This document shows, piece by piece, positions 18,989 to 27,791 of a stretch of 64,000 nucleotides of DNA. Below the pieces are notes generated by a model that had not been told where the DNA came from, did not search any database, and saw only the letters and a list, made by a program, of their open reading frames with translations. This DNA is from an uncultured Pseudohongiella sp. GTDB lineage: Bacteria > Pseudomonadota > Gammaproteobacteria > Pseudomonadales > Pseudohongiellaceae. Position numbers and translations under genes: made by a program. Each line of letters starts with the position of its first letter. Positions within the stretch are counted from its first letter, which is position 1. The stretch covers positions 82,837 through 146,836 of the forward strand of contig CACJWK010000001.1 in assembly GCA_902597095.1 (NCBI GenBank), given 5' to 3'.

Positions 18989-19017
18989 TTGACAAAACGG
19001 TCGTTCAAAAATGGTAT
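18989..19017 (+). promoter_or_regulatory. Sigma70-like promoter with an inverted repeat in the spacer
   Basis: TTGACA (18989-18994), a 17-base spacer and TGGTAT (19012-19017). The spacer contains AACGGTCGTT, an inverted repeat AACG/CGTT of the kind bound by TetR-type repressors. No gene starts nearby downstream. A second candidate, TTGGCC-16-TATAAT, lies at 19065-19092. Confidence 0.45.
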
Positions 19018-19644
19018 TGCACGCCAGCAGGTTCGATTTATTGGGAAAAAATACCGGCATGATATTGGCCTGAATTATTGTTTATGTATAATCACACCTA
19101 AGGTTGTCGCGACTTTCCCAGTCGGTCTCGTTACCGCCTAGAGTCGCGCGGCAACTGCTCGGCGCAATCTGCAAGCCGGAAACTCCACTGAAATGCGCTG
19201 TCGTGGCGGGCATGCCCGAAGCGACTGAAAGCAAACTGGGGAAGAATTGAGAGATGCAACGACTTATGGCGTTGGATGTTTTGATTCGGAACCGCGCGAG
19301 CCGCACATCACTGGCCCGGAGTCCTTGTAGGTTGATGGAAGGTCGACGCGAGTGCTTGTCCATAGCCTCTAAAACGCAAGAGATTTTGTCTAGCTAACAA
19401 ACTTGAGCGGGTCTTGCCAAGGACTAAAAACCTGGGATTTATTTCCCAGCGGCACCCGGAGTCACAGTTAGACCTGCGTCAGCGCGCAGGCGACGACGAC
19501 TGAGACGCAATAACGCAGCGGCAGAGAGTGAGAAATCACTTGAATCGAGGCGGCGTCACAGGGGTTTCGGGGAGGGTTGGAAGCAGAATACCAGTACCTT
19601 TTGCCTCACCGCTCAGATACTGATACTCCACTGATGATCCTGCA

Positions 19645-19672
19645 GCGGGAATTCCGGTAACGGGATTCCCGC
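19645..19672. terminator. Hairpin, possible weak terminator
   Basis: GCGGGAAT pairs with GATTCCCGC around a CCGG-containing loop. It is followed on the plus strand by TCAAATTTTAT, only a weak T-run. It lies about 100 bases beyond the 3' end of the acyl-CoA ligase gene and could stop transcripts from either side. Confidence 0.4.
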
Positions 19673-19768
19673 TCAAATTTTATAGCGACCGTTCGGCTGC
19701 GTTATTTACCCTTTTCTTTTGTCCGCCCTTGAACCTGCCGATGCAGTGGTCATGGCGTCCTCGATTGT

Positions 19769-21415
19769 TCAGGCAGACGGAAACTTATAATTTTCAAAGG
19801 TCTGCCTCAGGCCCAGCTTGTTGATTTTGCCAGTGGCGGTATGGGGCAGTTCATCGATAAATTCGACAGCATCTGGTATGGCCATCTTGTGCAGTTTGTC
19901 TTTCAGAAATTCGAGCACTTCCTCACTGCTCAAAGACTTCCCTGCCTGTAAGACGCAGATCAGCAAGGGTCGTTCCGTCCACTTCGGATGATAACGGCCA
20001 ATGACGGCGGCCTCCGCAATATCTTCGTGATTCACAGCCGCATTCTCGATCTCAATCGAGCTGATCCATTCGCCTCCGGACTTAATCACATCCTTGGTTC
20101 TGTCGGTGATTTTCAGGAAGCCGTCCGCACTGATGCTGGCAACATCACCGGTATCGAACCAGCCGTTCTCATCAACGGGGCATCCCTCGTCACCGGGCAC
20201 GTCGGAGAGCCCGTAGTAGCCTTTGGCCACCCAGGGGCCTCGGACTTTCAGTGCGCCGGACGCTTCCCCATCCCAGGGAAGTTCCCGGCCGCTGTGATCA
20301 AAAATGCACATCTCAATGCCGAATACTCCACGACCTTGCAAAAGCTGCATTTCTGTCAGCTGCTCTTCGCTGTAATCCTCCATACCTTTCTTCAGGCTGA
20401 AAATTGTGCCGAGCGGACTCGTTTCAGTCATTCCCCAGCCTTGCACGACAGTGCAGTCATGCTGACGTCGAAAGCGTTCGACAATGATCCGGGGGCATGC
20501 TGCGCCACCCACGCTTACTCTGGCGAGGCTCGGCACTTTCAGGTTGTTGCTTTCCAGATAATCTAGTAGAGCGAGCCATATGGTCGGGACACCTGAGCTG
20601 AAAGTCACCTGTTCGCTGTTCATTAAGTCCGTGAGTGCTTCACCATCGGCCATTTTGGGTCCGGGCAGGACAAGCTTCATGCCGACCATTAATGCGGCAT
20701 AGGGAGCCCCCCAGGCGTTAACGTGAAACATGGGCACAACGGGCAGGCTGGTTTCCATGTTTGACGCGCCAGTCACATCAGGCAAGGAACCTGCGAGAGC
20801 ATGAAGCAGTGTTGAACGATGGCTGTAGACAACGCCCTTCGGGTTGCCGGTTGTCCCTGAGGTGTAACACATCCCGCTGGCTGTGTTCTCGTCGAATTCA
20901 GGCCAGTCAAAATCATCTGATTGCCCGGCGAGCAGATCTTCATAGCATAGAACATTGGGCAGGGTAGACTCAGGCATATGGGCTGAGTCAGTCATCACCA
21001 CGATGGCTTCAACCTTTCCCAAATGTGCCTTTAGCGCTTCCAGCAGCGGCATGACCAGGACATCTGCGAAGAGGATTTTGTCCTCTGCATGATTGATGAT
21101 GTAAGCAACCTGCTCAGGAAACAGCTTTGGATTAATGGTGTGGCATACCATGCCGCTCCCGGAAATGCCGTAATAGAGCTCCATGTGGCGATAGTCGTTC
21201 CAGGCGAGCGTGCCAATCCGATCGCCAAATTCGGCGCCAAGAGAAGCGAGCACCTTAGCGAGCTGGCGACAGCGTTTGGCGAAGGTTTTGTAGTTCTGTC
21301 GATGGCGCGGGTTGTCGACTGTAACTGAAACCATCTCAACATCAGGAAAATTCTTTTCCGCGTGGGTCAGGATAGATGAGATCATGAGCTGGGACTGCAT
21401 CATCAGAGCTTGCAT
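19769..21415 (-). CDS. Fatty acyl-CoA ligase (AMP-binding, AlkK/DmdB-like)
   Basis: Activates a carboxylic acid to its CoA thioester through an acyl-adenylate. The 548-residue protein has the adenylate signature [11 protein letters not shown] (184-194), [14 protein letters not shown] (A5 region), [11 protein letters not shown] (A7) and [13 protein letters not shown] plus the catalytic lysine in [12 protein letters not shown] near the C-terminus. The opening [11 protein letters not shown] and the [19 protein letters not shown] block are shared by medium-chain ligases such as AlkK and by DmdB (3-methylmercaptopropionate-CoA ligase); sequence reading does not separate these. ATG at 21415 follows AAGGAA. 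Divergent from the PLP enzyme gene. Confidence 0.92.
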   Translation of the reverse strand: MQALMMQSQLMISSILTHAEKNFPDVEMVSVTVDNPRHRQNYKTFAKRCRQLAKVLASLGAEFGDRIGTLAWNDYRHMELYYGISGSGMVCHTINPKLFPEQVAYIINHAEDKILFADVLVMPLLEALKAHLGKVEAIVVMTDSAHMPESTLPNVLCYEDLLAGQSDDFDWPEFDENTASGMCYTSGTTGNPKGVVYSHRSTLLHALAGSLPDVTGASNMETSLPVVPMFHVNAWGAPYAALMVGMKLVLPGPKMADGEALTDLMNSEQVTFSSGVPTIWLALLDYLESNNLKVPSLARVSVGGAACPRIIVERFRRQHDCTVVQGWGMTETSPLGTIFSLKKGMEDYSEEQLTEMQLLQGRGVFGIEMCIFDHSGRELPWDGEASGALKVRGPWVAKGYYGLSDVPGDEGCPVDENGWFDTGDVASISADGFLKITDRTKDVIKSGGEWISSIEIENAAVNHEDIAEAAVIGRYHPKWTERPLLICVLQAGKSLSSEEVLEFLKDKLHKMAIPDAVEFIDELPHTATGKINKLGLRQTFENYKFPSA

Positions 21416-21756
21416 AGTGATTCCTTGTTGTGCCCTTGTTCTTGGCGGGTTGGCAGATTGCCTGTCTGGCGCAGGTCACCCCGGGTTGGTGCCCTCGAGG
21501 TTCTTTGCAGTTAGCTTATACGTACCGGCAATCGGTTACAAATTACCCCAGGCTGAGCGTGCCCAGCCACACAAAGTGCCCCAAATTGCCTTTGCGCTCA
21601 GCCCTAAATCTCTTTAGTCTGGAATGACGGGTTGAATAATCTCGGATGAGGGCGGAGAGTAGTTGCCAGTTAGGCAGGGGCTTTCCGATTCTCGGGGCGT
21701 GTGATGTCAGCCCGGGGGGATTGATCGGTCAAACAGTATGAGTCAGGGGATGCAGT
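21416..21756. promoter_or_regulatory. Divergent intergenic control region
   Basis: Between the leftward acyl-CoA ligase and the rightward PLP enzyme. On the minus strand TTGTAA, 15 bases and TATAAG (around 21512-21540) is a possible promoter for the ligase. No convincing promoter for the right-hand gene and no structured RNA were seen. Confidence 0.35.
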
Positions 21757-23019
21757 GTGAACAAACGGTCGTTTATAAAAAACGTGGGCATAATGAGTGC
21801 CGCGCTTTCTGGCGGATTCATGCGACTTCAACAGGCAGTGGCCTCAGTCGAACATGTCCCGGCCGCTGCCCTCGCGGCAGATGAGGAGTTCTGGCAGAAA
21901 GTGCGGGATGACTACCGGATCAAGCCGGATTACATCAACCTGGAAAATGGATACTACTGCTTTCTTCCGGAGCAGACTTTGGAGGACCTGATAGACCACA
22001 TGCGGGCGGTCAATTATGAGGGCTCCTACTACATGCGCACTGTGCAGTTCGAGAATAAGAAGAAAGTGGCCGACGCGGTGGCCGCTATTGTTGGCTGCAG
22101 TGCTGAGGAAGTGGCTATCACGCGCAATACCACTGAATCACTGGATCTGGTAATTGGCGGCATCGACTGGCAGGCTGGCGACGAAGCCGTTATGGCCGAG
22201 CAGGACTATGGCGCTATGCTCAACCACTTCGAACTGATGGAACGCCGCTATGGCATCATTAACACGCGGGTTTCGGTGCCTAATCACCCGCGCGATGACA
22301 ATGAGCTTGTTCGGCTCTACGCGTCAGCAATTACCGACAAAACCCGTTTGCTCATGGTCTCCCACATGATCAATATTACCGGTCAGGTGTTGCCTGTGCG
22401 AAAGATCGTCGATATGGCTCATGAGCGCGGAGTCGAGGTGATGGTAGATGGTGCTCATGCCTATTCTCATGTGCCTTTCCAGATGTCTGCCCTCGATTGT
22501 GATTACTATGGCACTAGTCTGCATAAGTGGCTGAGTGCACCACTCGGGTCCGGTATGCTGTATGTGAAAAAGGAAAAAATTGATCAGATCTGGCCCCTTT
22601 TTGCCGAGCGTGATCTTGAGCCGAATGATATGCGCAGATTGAATCATATTGGAACGCACCCGGTGCATACTGATCTGGCTATTCTGAATGCCATCGAATA
22701 TCAGAATACCCTCGGCCTTGAACGCAAAGCGGCCCGACTGCAGTATTTGCAGCATTACTGGACGAGTCAGCTCAGAAATCTTCCCGGAATTGTCGTCAAC
22801 ACGCCCGCTGACATGAGCCGTCATGGCGGAATCGGAAACGTGGGTATTGTCTCCATGGATCCCTCTGAGCTGGCGGACCGGCTGATGGCTGAGCATGGGA
22901 TCTACACTGCGGCAATTAACCGACCCGGTGTCCAAGGGGTCCGGGTCACGCCTAATGTGTACACCACTCTGGGCGATCTCGATGCTCTGGTGAGCGCGGT
23001 TAAATTGCTCAGCGGCTGA
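21757..23019 (+). CDS. PLP-dependent aminotransferase class V family protein, with Tat-like signal
   Basis: Fold-type I PLP enzyme of the class V/isopenicillin-N-epimerase-like group. The 420-residue product has DGAH (231-234, Asp contacting the cofactor ring nitrogen), the Schiff-base lysine in SLHKWLSAP (Lys257) and a TRNTTESLDLVI block. The N-terminus NKRSFIKNVGIMSAALSGG looks like a twin-arginine-type signal with a KR pair, so the protein may be exported folded with PLP bound; this is unusual for the fold. GTG at 21757 is preceded by AGGGGA. Substrate unknown; desulphurase, epimerase and lyase activities all occur in the family. Confidence 0.85.
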   Translation: MNKRSFIKNVGIMSAALSGGFMRLQQAVASVEHVPAAALAADEEFWQKVRDDYRIKPDYINLENGYYCFLPEQTLEDLIDHMRAVNYEGSYYMRTVQFENKKKVADAVAAIVGCSAEEVAITRNTTESLDLVIGGIDWQAGDEAVMAEQDYGAMLNHFELMERRYGIINTRVSVPNHPRDDNELVRLYASAITDKTRLLMVSHMINITGQVLPVRKIVDMAHERGVEVMVDGAHAYSHVPFQMSALDCDYYGTSLHKWLSAPLGSGMLYVKKEKIDQIWPLFAERDLEPNDMRRLNHIGTHPVHTDLAILNAIEYQNTLGLERKAARLQYLQHYWTSQLRNLPGIVVNTPADMSRHGGIGNVGIVSMDPSELADRLMAEHGIYTAAINRPGVQGVRVTPNVYTTLGDLDALVSAVKLLSG

Positions 23020-23154
23020 GACCGGCGGTTTACCAGGCGCTCAGCGTTATGCAGCCTAAACCTCCGGATTGGGGGATTGCCCCCGGGGCGGACCCTTTTT
23101 GCAGGCCGATTGTTTTGCGTGGGTTGACTTAATGTCCGGTTTTGATGGATCATC

Positions 23155-23213
23155 CCTATGCACCGATTTGATCCAGATTGCGGGGTGCTATACAAATACC
23201 AGCTAAAACGGAA
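23155..23213 (+). promoter_or_regulatory. SAM-II/SAM-V-like riboswitch upstream of metY
   Basis: Stem GCACC (23160-23164) / GGTGC (23184-23188) encloses GATTTGATCCAGATTGC, and the 3' side continues TATACAAATACC then AGCTAAAACGG (23201-23211). This order (P1, loop GATTT...CC...ATTGC, A-rich linker, GCTAAAA-GG) matches the SAM-II pseudoknot consensus, also the core of SAM-V; CC in the loop can pair with GG at the 3' end. Expected effect: SAM binding lowers expression of metY. A TTGACT -35-like box is at 23124-23129; its -10 is unclear. The rest of 23020-23411 shows only the terminator listed next. Confidence 0.8.
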
Positions 23214-23222
23214 GAGTTTTCA

Positions 23223-23256
23223 AACCCGATTTAGCGCTGCTGGATCGGGTTTTTTG
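23223..23256 (+). terminator. Intrinsic terminator in the metY leader
   Basis: AACCCGAT (23223-23230) pairs with ATCGGGTT (23244-23251), followed by a T-run to 23256. It lies 10 bases after the riboswitch core and about 155 bases before metY, so it is placed to act as the expression platform. Confidence 0.85.
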
Positions 23257-23411
23257 CTTTGGCCGTTCGAAAAGTATCCATGTCACAGATTGACGAGCCG
23301 GTTCTTCAATGGCTTTCCGGTCTGAATGATCGGTACAGGCGATCGTCAGAAGTGAGACCCGGTTAATACACGCCATTCAACGCATGAGACCTTGTTCCAA
23401 GAGAGGAAGTG

Positions 23412-24683
23412 ATGAAAAAAGATACGATTGCCATTCACGGAGGCTATGAAACCGACGCGACAACCAAGTCAGTTGCGGTTCCTATTTTCCAGACAGTCGC
23501 CTATGAGTTTGATGATGCCCAACACGGAGCGGATCTGTTCAACCTAGCAGTGCCCGGAAACATCTATACGCGGATTATGAATCCGACCAACGATGTGCTT
23601 GAACAGCGACTCGCCGCCATGGAAGGAGGAGTTGCAGCATTGGCCGTTGGCTCTGGTATGGCAGCGATTAACTATGCCATCCTGACCATCGCCAGAGCGG
23701 GGGACAATATTGTCTCTACTCCGCAGCTCTATGGTGGAACCTACACGCTGTTTGCACATATGTTACCCAGCCAGGGCATCGAGGTCCGTTTTGCTGAGGA
23801 TGATTCCCCAGAAGCCATCGAAAAGCTGATTGACGATAAGACCAAGGCCGTCTACTGCGAGACTATCGGCAATCCTGCCGGGAATATTGCTGATCTTGAA
23901 CCTATTTGTCATGCGGCTCACAAACACGGTGTAGCTGTCGTTGTGGACAACACTGTGGCGACTCCTGCTTTATGCAATCCGATCGAGTTTGGCGCCGATG
24001 TTGTCGTCCATTCACTCACCAAATATATCGGAGGACATGGCACCTCCATCGGGGGCGTGATCGTGGACTCAGGCAAATTTCCCTGGGCAGAGCATGCGGC
24101 AAGATATCCGGAACTGAATGAGCCTGAGCCTTCCTATCACGGTGTGGTGTATACAGAAGCGCTGGGGGAAGCAGCATTTATCGGTAGGGCACGCACGGTG
24201 CCCTTGCGTAACACCGGTTCAGCACTGTCTCCGATCAATGCTTTCTTGCTTCTTCAGGGGCTGGAAACGCTCGGTATTCGCATGGAGCGCCATTGCGAGA
24301 ATGCTCTTGCAGTGGCGAAGTTTCTCGAAGCGCATGCTAAGGTCGACTGGGTGAATTTTGGTGGCCTTGAATCGGACAATTACCATAGCTTGGCAAACAA
24401 GTACTGCGGCGGAACTCCATCCTCGCTGCTCACGTTTGGCATTCAGGGGGGCTTCGATGCCGGTGTGAAATTCTACGATGCGCTCGCGATGATCAAACGG
24501 CTGGTCAACATTGGTGATGCGAAGACTCTGGCCTGCCATCCTGCGTCTACGACTCACCGGCAGCTTACGGAACAGGAACAGCTCCAGGCTGGCGTGAAAC
24601 CCGAAACCCTGCGAATCTGTGTCGGCATTGAGCACATTGAGGACATTCTGGCAGACCTTGATCAGGCACTCGCTGCGGCCTGA
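23412..24683 (+). CDS. metY: O-acetylhomoserine sulfhydrylase (aminocarboxypropyltransferase)
   Basis: Makes homocysteine (or methionine) from O-acetylhomoserine and sulphide (or methanethiol), in the cytoplasm with PLP. The 423-residue protein has the Cys/Met-metabolism fold: YTRIMNPTNDVLEQRLAAMEGG, GSGMAAINYAIL, VDNTVATP (Asp contacting PLP) and the Schiff-base lysine in HSLTKYIGGHGTSIGG (about Lys204), with the long MetY-type insert PSYHGVVY and the SLGDAKTL-like NIGDAKTLACHPASTTH near the C-terminus. ATG at 23412 follows GAGAGGAAG. The SAM-sensing leader upstream supports a methionine role. Confidence 0.96.
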   Translation: MKKDTIAIHGGYETDATTKSVAVPIFQTVAYEFDDAQHGADLFNLAVPGNIYTRIMNPTNDVLEQRLAAMEGGVAALAVGSGMAAINYAILTIARAGDNIVSTPQLYGGTYTLFAHMLPSQGIEVRFAEDDSPEAIEKLIDDKTKAVYCETIGNPAGNIADLEPICHAAHKHGVAVVVDNTVATPALCNPIEFGADVVVHSLTKYIGGHGTSIGGVIVDSGKFPWAEHAARYPELNEPEPSYHGVVYTEALGEAAFIGRARTVPLRNTGSALSPINAFLLLQGLETLGIRMERHCENALAVAKFLEAHAKVDWVNFGGLESDNYHSLANKYCGGTPSSLLTFGIQGGFDAGVKFYDALAMIKRLVNIGDAKTLACHPASTTHRQLTEQEQLQAGVKPETLRICVGIEHIEDILADLDQALAAA

Positions 24684-25078
24684 TTCCTGACTCAACGATG
24701 CCCCTTAGCGCGGTAGGTCTGATAGTCAGGCCTACCGCAGTCGGTGCTGCTGCAGGCTGATTCTCTGCCTGCCGATCGGTCTTTCCCTTGCGGATCCGGG
24801 CTGACCCTGACACCGCTTCCCGGACTGCGATTTCCGACACCCTCTGACAAAGACTGTAACGTTCCTTCACGCCAGTTTTGACTATAATGGTTCCATTGCT
24901 CAGTCTGGGGTTCTGTGCATGCTGTTTTGGCAGCAATCGGGCAGGACTGGAACATCATACAAACCTGTCGTTGCCGTTCAGGAGATCACCCGTGAGGCAT
25001 TACGGTCTGCAAACTACAGTTGCCCAGTCAGGGCGGTTGTCCTTAACCGCTTAGGCAGCACTCTGGAGGAAGAGTTCG
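24684..25078. other. Intergenic region with hairpin and -10 box
   Basis: GCGGTAGG (24710-24717) and CCTACCGC (24731-24738) form a stem that is extended inward by CTGA/TCAG; no T-run follows, so termination after metY would be factor-assisted or weak. TATAAT at 24883-24888 is a possible -10 for the gene at 25079, without a clear -35. Nothing else seen. Confidence 0.45.
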
Positions 25079-26005
25079 ATGAGAAGCCCGAGAAAATCCA
25101 CGATTTTCTTTATTTCAGCCGCGCTGTTTAGTCTGCAGGCGGCACCCCTGTTTGCCCAGCTGCCGGAGCATCTCCGTGACTTCCCCACAGCCACTCGAGG
25201 GGCATCGGGTGAGTCGGTTGCGCCATTTTTCAACGGCTGGATCAGAAACGATGACGGTTCCGTAACCCTGATATTCGGGTTTGCCAATCAGAACCGCGAT
25301 GCGGTGACACACATTCCCATTGGTCCGAACAATCGCCTCGAGCCCGCCCGGTATGATGGAGTACAGCCCACGCATTTCCCGGTCTACCAGCGCCGGGGAT
25401 TTGTCGGTATCCAGGAGCGTGGCGCCTTCGCCGTTGTGCTGCCTGCGGAAGAGGCTGAAACCGAGGTTACCTGGACACTGACTTCTGGCGGTCAGACCTG
25501 GACAGTGCCGGGCCGCACGACCTCTAGCGCCTATGAAATGAGCAACGGAGAGCGAGCACAGGGCACGCTCAAACCTGCGATTCGCTTCAGCCTGGACGGG
25601 GCGGAATCCACCAGTGTACAGGGGATTTATGCGGCGCCGATGACGACGACTATCGGTGAGCCGGTGACTCTGAGCGCCTACGTGCAGGACCGCGGTAACC
25701 GGGAAGCCTATCCTGAAAACAAAATCATGCTCTATCAGGTCGGCACCGAGTGGCTATTGCATCAGGGTCCCGAGGGTGCCGTGCCTGAGTTCTCCAACCC
25801 AGTAATAACGGGCAGAGACCGGGCGCGCGAAGCGGGCGAAAGCGCTTCGGGTGACTGGACCGAGGTGACAACTCAGGCCACTTTTTCCGAAACCGGCGAC
25901 TACGTGATTAGACTGCGGGTGGACAATTTTCTGGCTGCCGACAGCAAGTTCGACAATGTCTGCTGCTGGTCTAATGCTTACGTGCCGGTCACTGTGGCCC
26001 CTTGA
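25079..26005 (+). CDS. Secreted hypothetical protein
   Basis: A 308-residue exported protein with signal peptide (basic start, IFFISAALFSLQAAPLFA, cleavage about residue 26) and a strong GGAGGAAGAG ribosome site. The mature part is beta-rich: a first domain with NGWIRNDDGSVTLIFGFANQN and IPIGPNNRLEP, and a second domain (about 195-305) with the Ig-like pattern GEPVTLSAYVQDRGN and a terminal CCWSNAYVPVTV strand. No family with known function recognised; similar proteins occur in marine bacteria next to exported redox genes. A strong terminator follows at 26289. Confidence 0.7.
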   Translation: MRSPRKSTIFFISAALFSLQAAPLFAQLPEHLRDFPTATRGASGESVAPFFNGWIRNDDGSVTLIFGFANQNRDAVTHIPIGPNNRLEPARYDGVQPTHFPVYQRRGFVGIQERGAFAVVLPAEEAETEVTWTLTSGGQTWTVPGRTTSSAYEMSNGERAQGTLKPAIRFSLDGAESTSVQGIYAAPMTTTIGEPVTLSAYVQDRGNREAYPENKIMLYQVGTEWLLHQGPEGAVPEFSNPVITGRDRAREAGESASGDWTEVTTQATFSETGDYVIRLRVDNFLAADSKFDNVCCWSNAYVPVTVAP

Positions 26006-26345
26006 GCGGACCACGCGCGGTCTCTGCCGATGCCCGACCTGCCCGTACCGGCGCAGGCAGGGCCTGCCCCGGGCAGTCTTGCTGGTCTGCCTTTTTCGAA
26101 ATTTCCGCTGATCCACACGCTTGCTGACGCGGTCTGCCGCTTTGCCCAGGCCGGACCGGTATTAACTGACGGTTTTCTGGCCGGCGAGCCTCGCATGCCG
26201 GCCGGTGACGCGGAGGCCTCTGGTCGATAGGCACGGTACTTAAGCTCATTTAGGCATGGCTCCTTGAGTCGCCCAGCGGTTTTGGAGCAAAAAAAACCCC
26301 GCACTCACCGGGTGAGGCGGGATTTTTTATTATCTGGCAGGGGCC
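26006..26345. other. Convergent intergenic region
   Basis: Lies between two convergent genes and carries the bidirectional terminator at 26289-26328. A 66-codon frame at 26030-26230 has high-GC codon noise and no ribosome site and is not supported as a gene. Nothing else seen. Confidence 0.5.
26289..26328. terminator. Bidirectional intrinsic terminator
   Basis: A run of A, then CCCGC-a-CTCACC pairing with GGTGAG-g-CGGG, then a T-run. A and T runs on both flanks let it serve both converging genes. Confidence 0.9.
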
Positions 26346-27515
26346 TTACCGGTCGTCGCGATAGGAGCTGACCGGTGGCAGTTGAGAGCCGGATAGATCT
26401 GCCGGGATACTGGCTTCGGCGCGGACTACGTGCGTCAGCGTACCGATCCCTTCGATGCTGGCCTGGATGGTTTCCCCGTCCTGCAGAAAGCCTGATCCGG
26501 TAGCCCGCTGGACGCGACCAGCGCCGGTGCCGCCAGAAGTTCCGCTCTGCATGACATCGCCCGGGAACACGGTGATCAGGGAAGATGCGTATTCGATCAG
26601 CTCCGGGATGTTGTGGATCATATCGCCGGCCTGAGCTTCCTGAACGGTCACCCCGTCGATCACGGTAATTTGGTGCAGGCGCTCCATGGGATCACCGTAA
26701 AATTCTTTTGGCACGATCCAGGGGCCGTGCGGTGCAAAGGTGTCATGACCCTTGCCTACGAACCAGTCGGAACGCACGCCATATCCACCCGGTGGGCGAC
26801 CACCGCGGTCAGAGACGTCCATCGCCACCATGTAGCCAAAGACGTGATCGTACGCTCGGTTTGCCGAGATGTACTTACCCGCCTTGCCGAAAACGATGGC
26901 CATTTCCACTTCATACTCAATTTCATCCCGACCGTAAGGCATGATGATATCGTCGCCATCTCCCACGATTGCGCCACGGGTTGGCTTGAGGAACAGATAG
27001 GGTACGCCTCTGTTTTCCTGACGTTCCCGCGTACGCTGGGCCAACTGCTCGGCGGAGCAGCCTTCACAGGCATGCGTATAAAAGTTCACAGCCGCGTTCA
27101 TTACCTTGCTGGGATATTGAATGGGCGCCATGATATCGACGTCAGCGACCGGATGGATGTAATCAGGCTGGTTTTCGGATTCCAGAAGGCCTTCTTCATT
27201 TAGCCAGTTTACGACTTCGTAAATACGGTACTTCAGGCCGTATTCATACTGCTCGATCAAGCCGAGCATATCGGCAGGCATAAGCATGCTGGCATACTGA
27301 GGTAGCAACTCCATTGCCCGATTCGCTGCGGTCAGCTCAACAATCAGCTGATCATCGCGCATCACGAGACCCACAGTAGGCACATCATCGATCGCGAAGG
27401 TACCTACCTTGAAGGGTTCGACTGATTCTGCATCTTGGGCGAAAACACTGCCGGCGCTGGCGAACAGAGCAAGAGCCGCGCTGAGTGTCAGGGAGACTAG
27501 GTTTCTTCTTATCAT
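26346..27515 (-). CDS. Exported fumarylacetoacetate hydrolase (FAH) family protein
   Basis: FAH-family enzymes hydrolyse or decarboxylate acyl-pyruvate-type carbon-carbon bonds with a divalent metal. The 389-residue protein has the FAH core: YPSKVMNAAVNFYTHA, PYLFLKPTRGAIVG and the metal ligands in EIEYEVEMAIVFG followed by VFGYMVAMDVSDRGG (E, E and D), then VFPGDVMQSGTSGGTG. Unusually it begins with a signal peptide (SLTLSAALALFASAGSVFA, cleavage about residue 26), so it should act in the periplasm, whereas typical FAH enzymes are cytoplasmic. It contains paired cysteines (HACEGC). Substrate unknown. Read convergently with the gene at 25079. Confidence 0.9.
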   Translation of the reverse strand: MIRRNLVSLTLSAALALFASAGSVFAQDAESVEPFKVGTFAIDDVPTVGLVMRDDQLIVELTAANRAMELLPQYASMLMPADMLGLIEQYEYGLKYRIYEVVNWLNEEGLLESENQPDYIHPVADVDIMAPIQYPSKVMNAAVNFYTHACEGCSAEQLAQRTRERQENRGVPYLFLKPTRGAIVGDGDDIIMPYGRDEIEYEVEMAIVFGKAGKYISANRAYDHVFGYMVAMDVSDRGGRPPGGYGVRSDWFVGKGHDTFAPHGPWIVPKEFYGDPMERLHQITVIDGVTVQEAQAGDMIHNIPELIEYASSLITVFPGDVMQSGTSGGTGAGRVQRATGSGFLQDGETIQASIEGIGTLTHVVRAEASIPADLSGSQLPPVSSYRDDR

Positions 27516-27646
27516 AATTCACTCCCGTGCCGAGGCACTAAAAAAATGAAATGTCATCCGATTAAGCCACAAGGCGTTGCCGGCGACAGCCAAAGGTATC
27601 TCTCCCTCGCGAGCTTGTCTAGGATAAAACCGGCACAGGACCCTCG

Positions 27647-27666
27647 AAACTGTAGCAAACTGTAGC
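27647..27666. repeat. Tandem 10-base direct repeat
   Basis: Two adjacent copies of AAACTGTAGC lie about 130 bases upstream of the FAH-family start. It may be an operator or a slippage duplication; no further copies were seen nearby. Confidence 0.4.
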
Positions 27667-27791
27667 AAAGCGGCCATTTAATCGGGTTCAACCTGCTGGG
27701 TCTGCTCTCAGACGCCCGCCGCTGGTCGGGGGATGGGCAAATGATTACTGGCAAAGTATTGCAGAGCACATATTCGCTGTGAAGCCGCACT

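Larger units (their letters stand above)
18636..19768. other. 1.1-kb stretch without credible genes; promoters and possible ncRNA
   Basis: None of the frames here has a good ribosome site or recognisable protein content. The stretch holds a homopurine tract (18828-18868 without a single pyrimidine, purine-rich to about 18914), two rightward sigma70-like promoters (18989-19017 and 19065-19092) and a hairpin at 19645-19672. A shorter stem CTGGGA/TCCCAG is near 19431-19450. An untranslated RNA of up to about 600 bases would fit but I could not match a known family. Confidence 0.45.

Noticed and set aside
18669..18992. 107-codon frame over the purine-rich tract
   Set aside because: Its middle is low-complexity Lys/Glu/Gly from the purine tract, and it has no ribosome site.
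21760..21775. AAACGGTCGTTT as a TetR operator inside the PLP enzyme start
   Set aside because: It encodes the Tat-like N-K-R-S-F codons, so the palindrome is probably chance.
26030..26230. 66-codon frame between convergent genes
   Set aside because: No ribosome site and GC-rich noise; sits just before a terminator.
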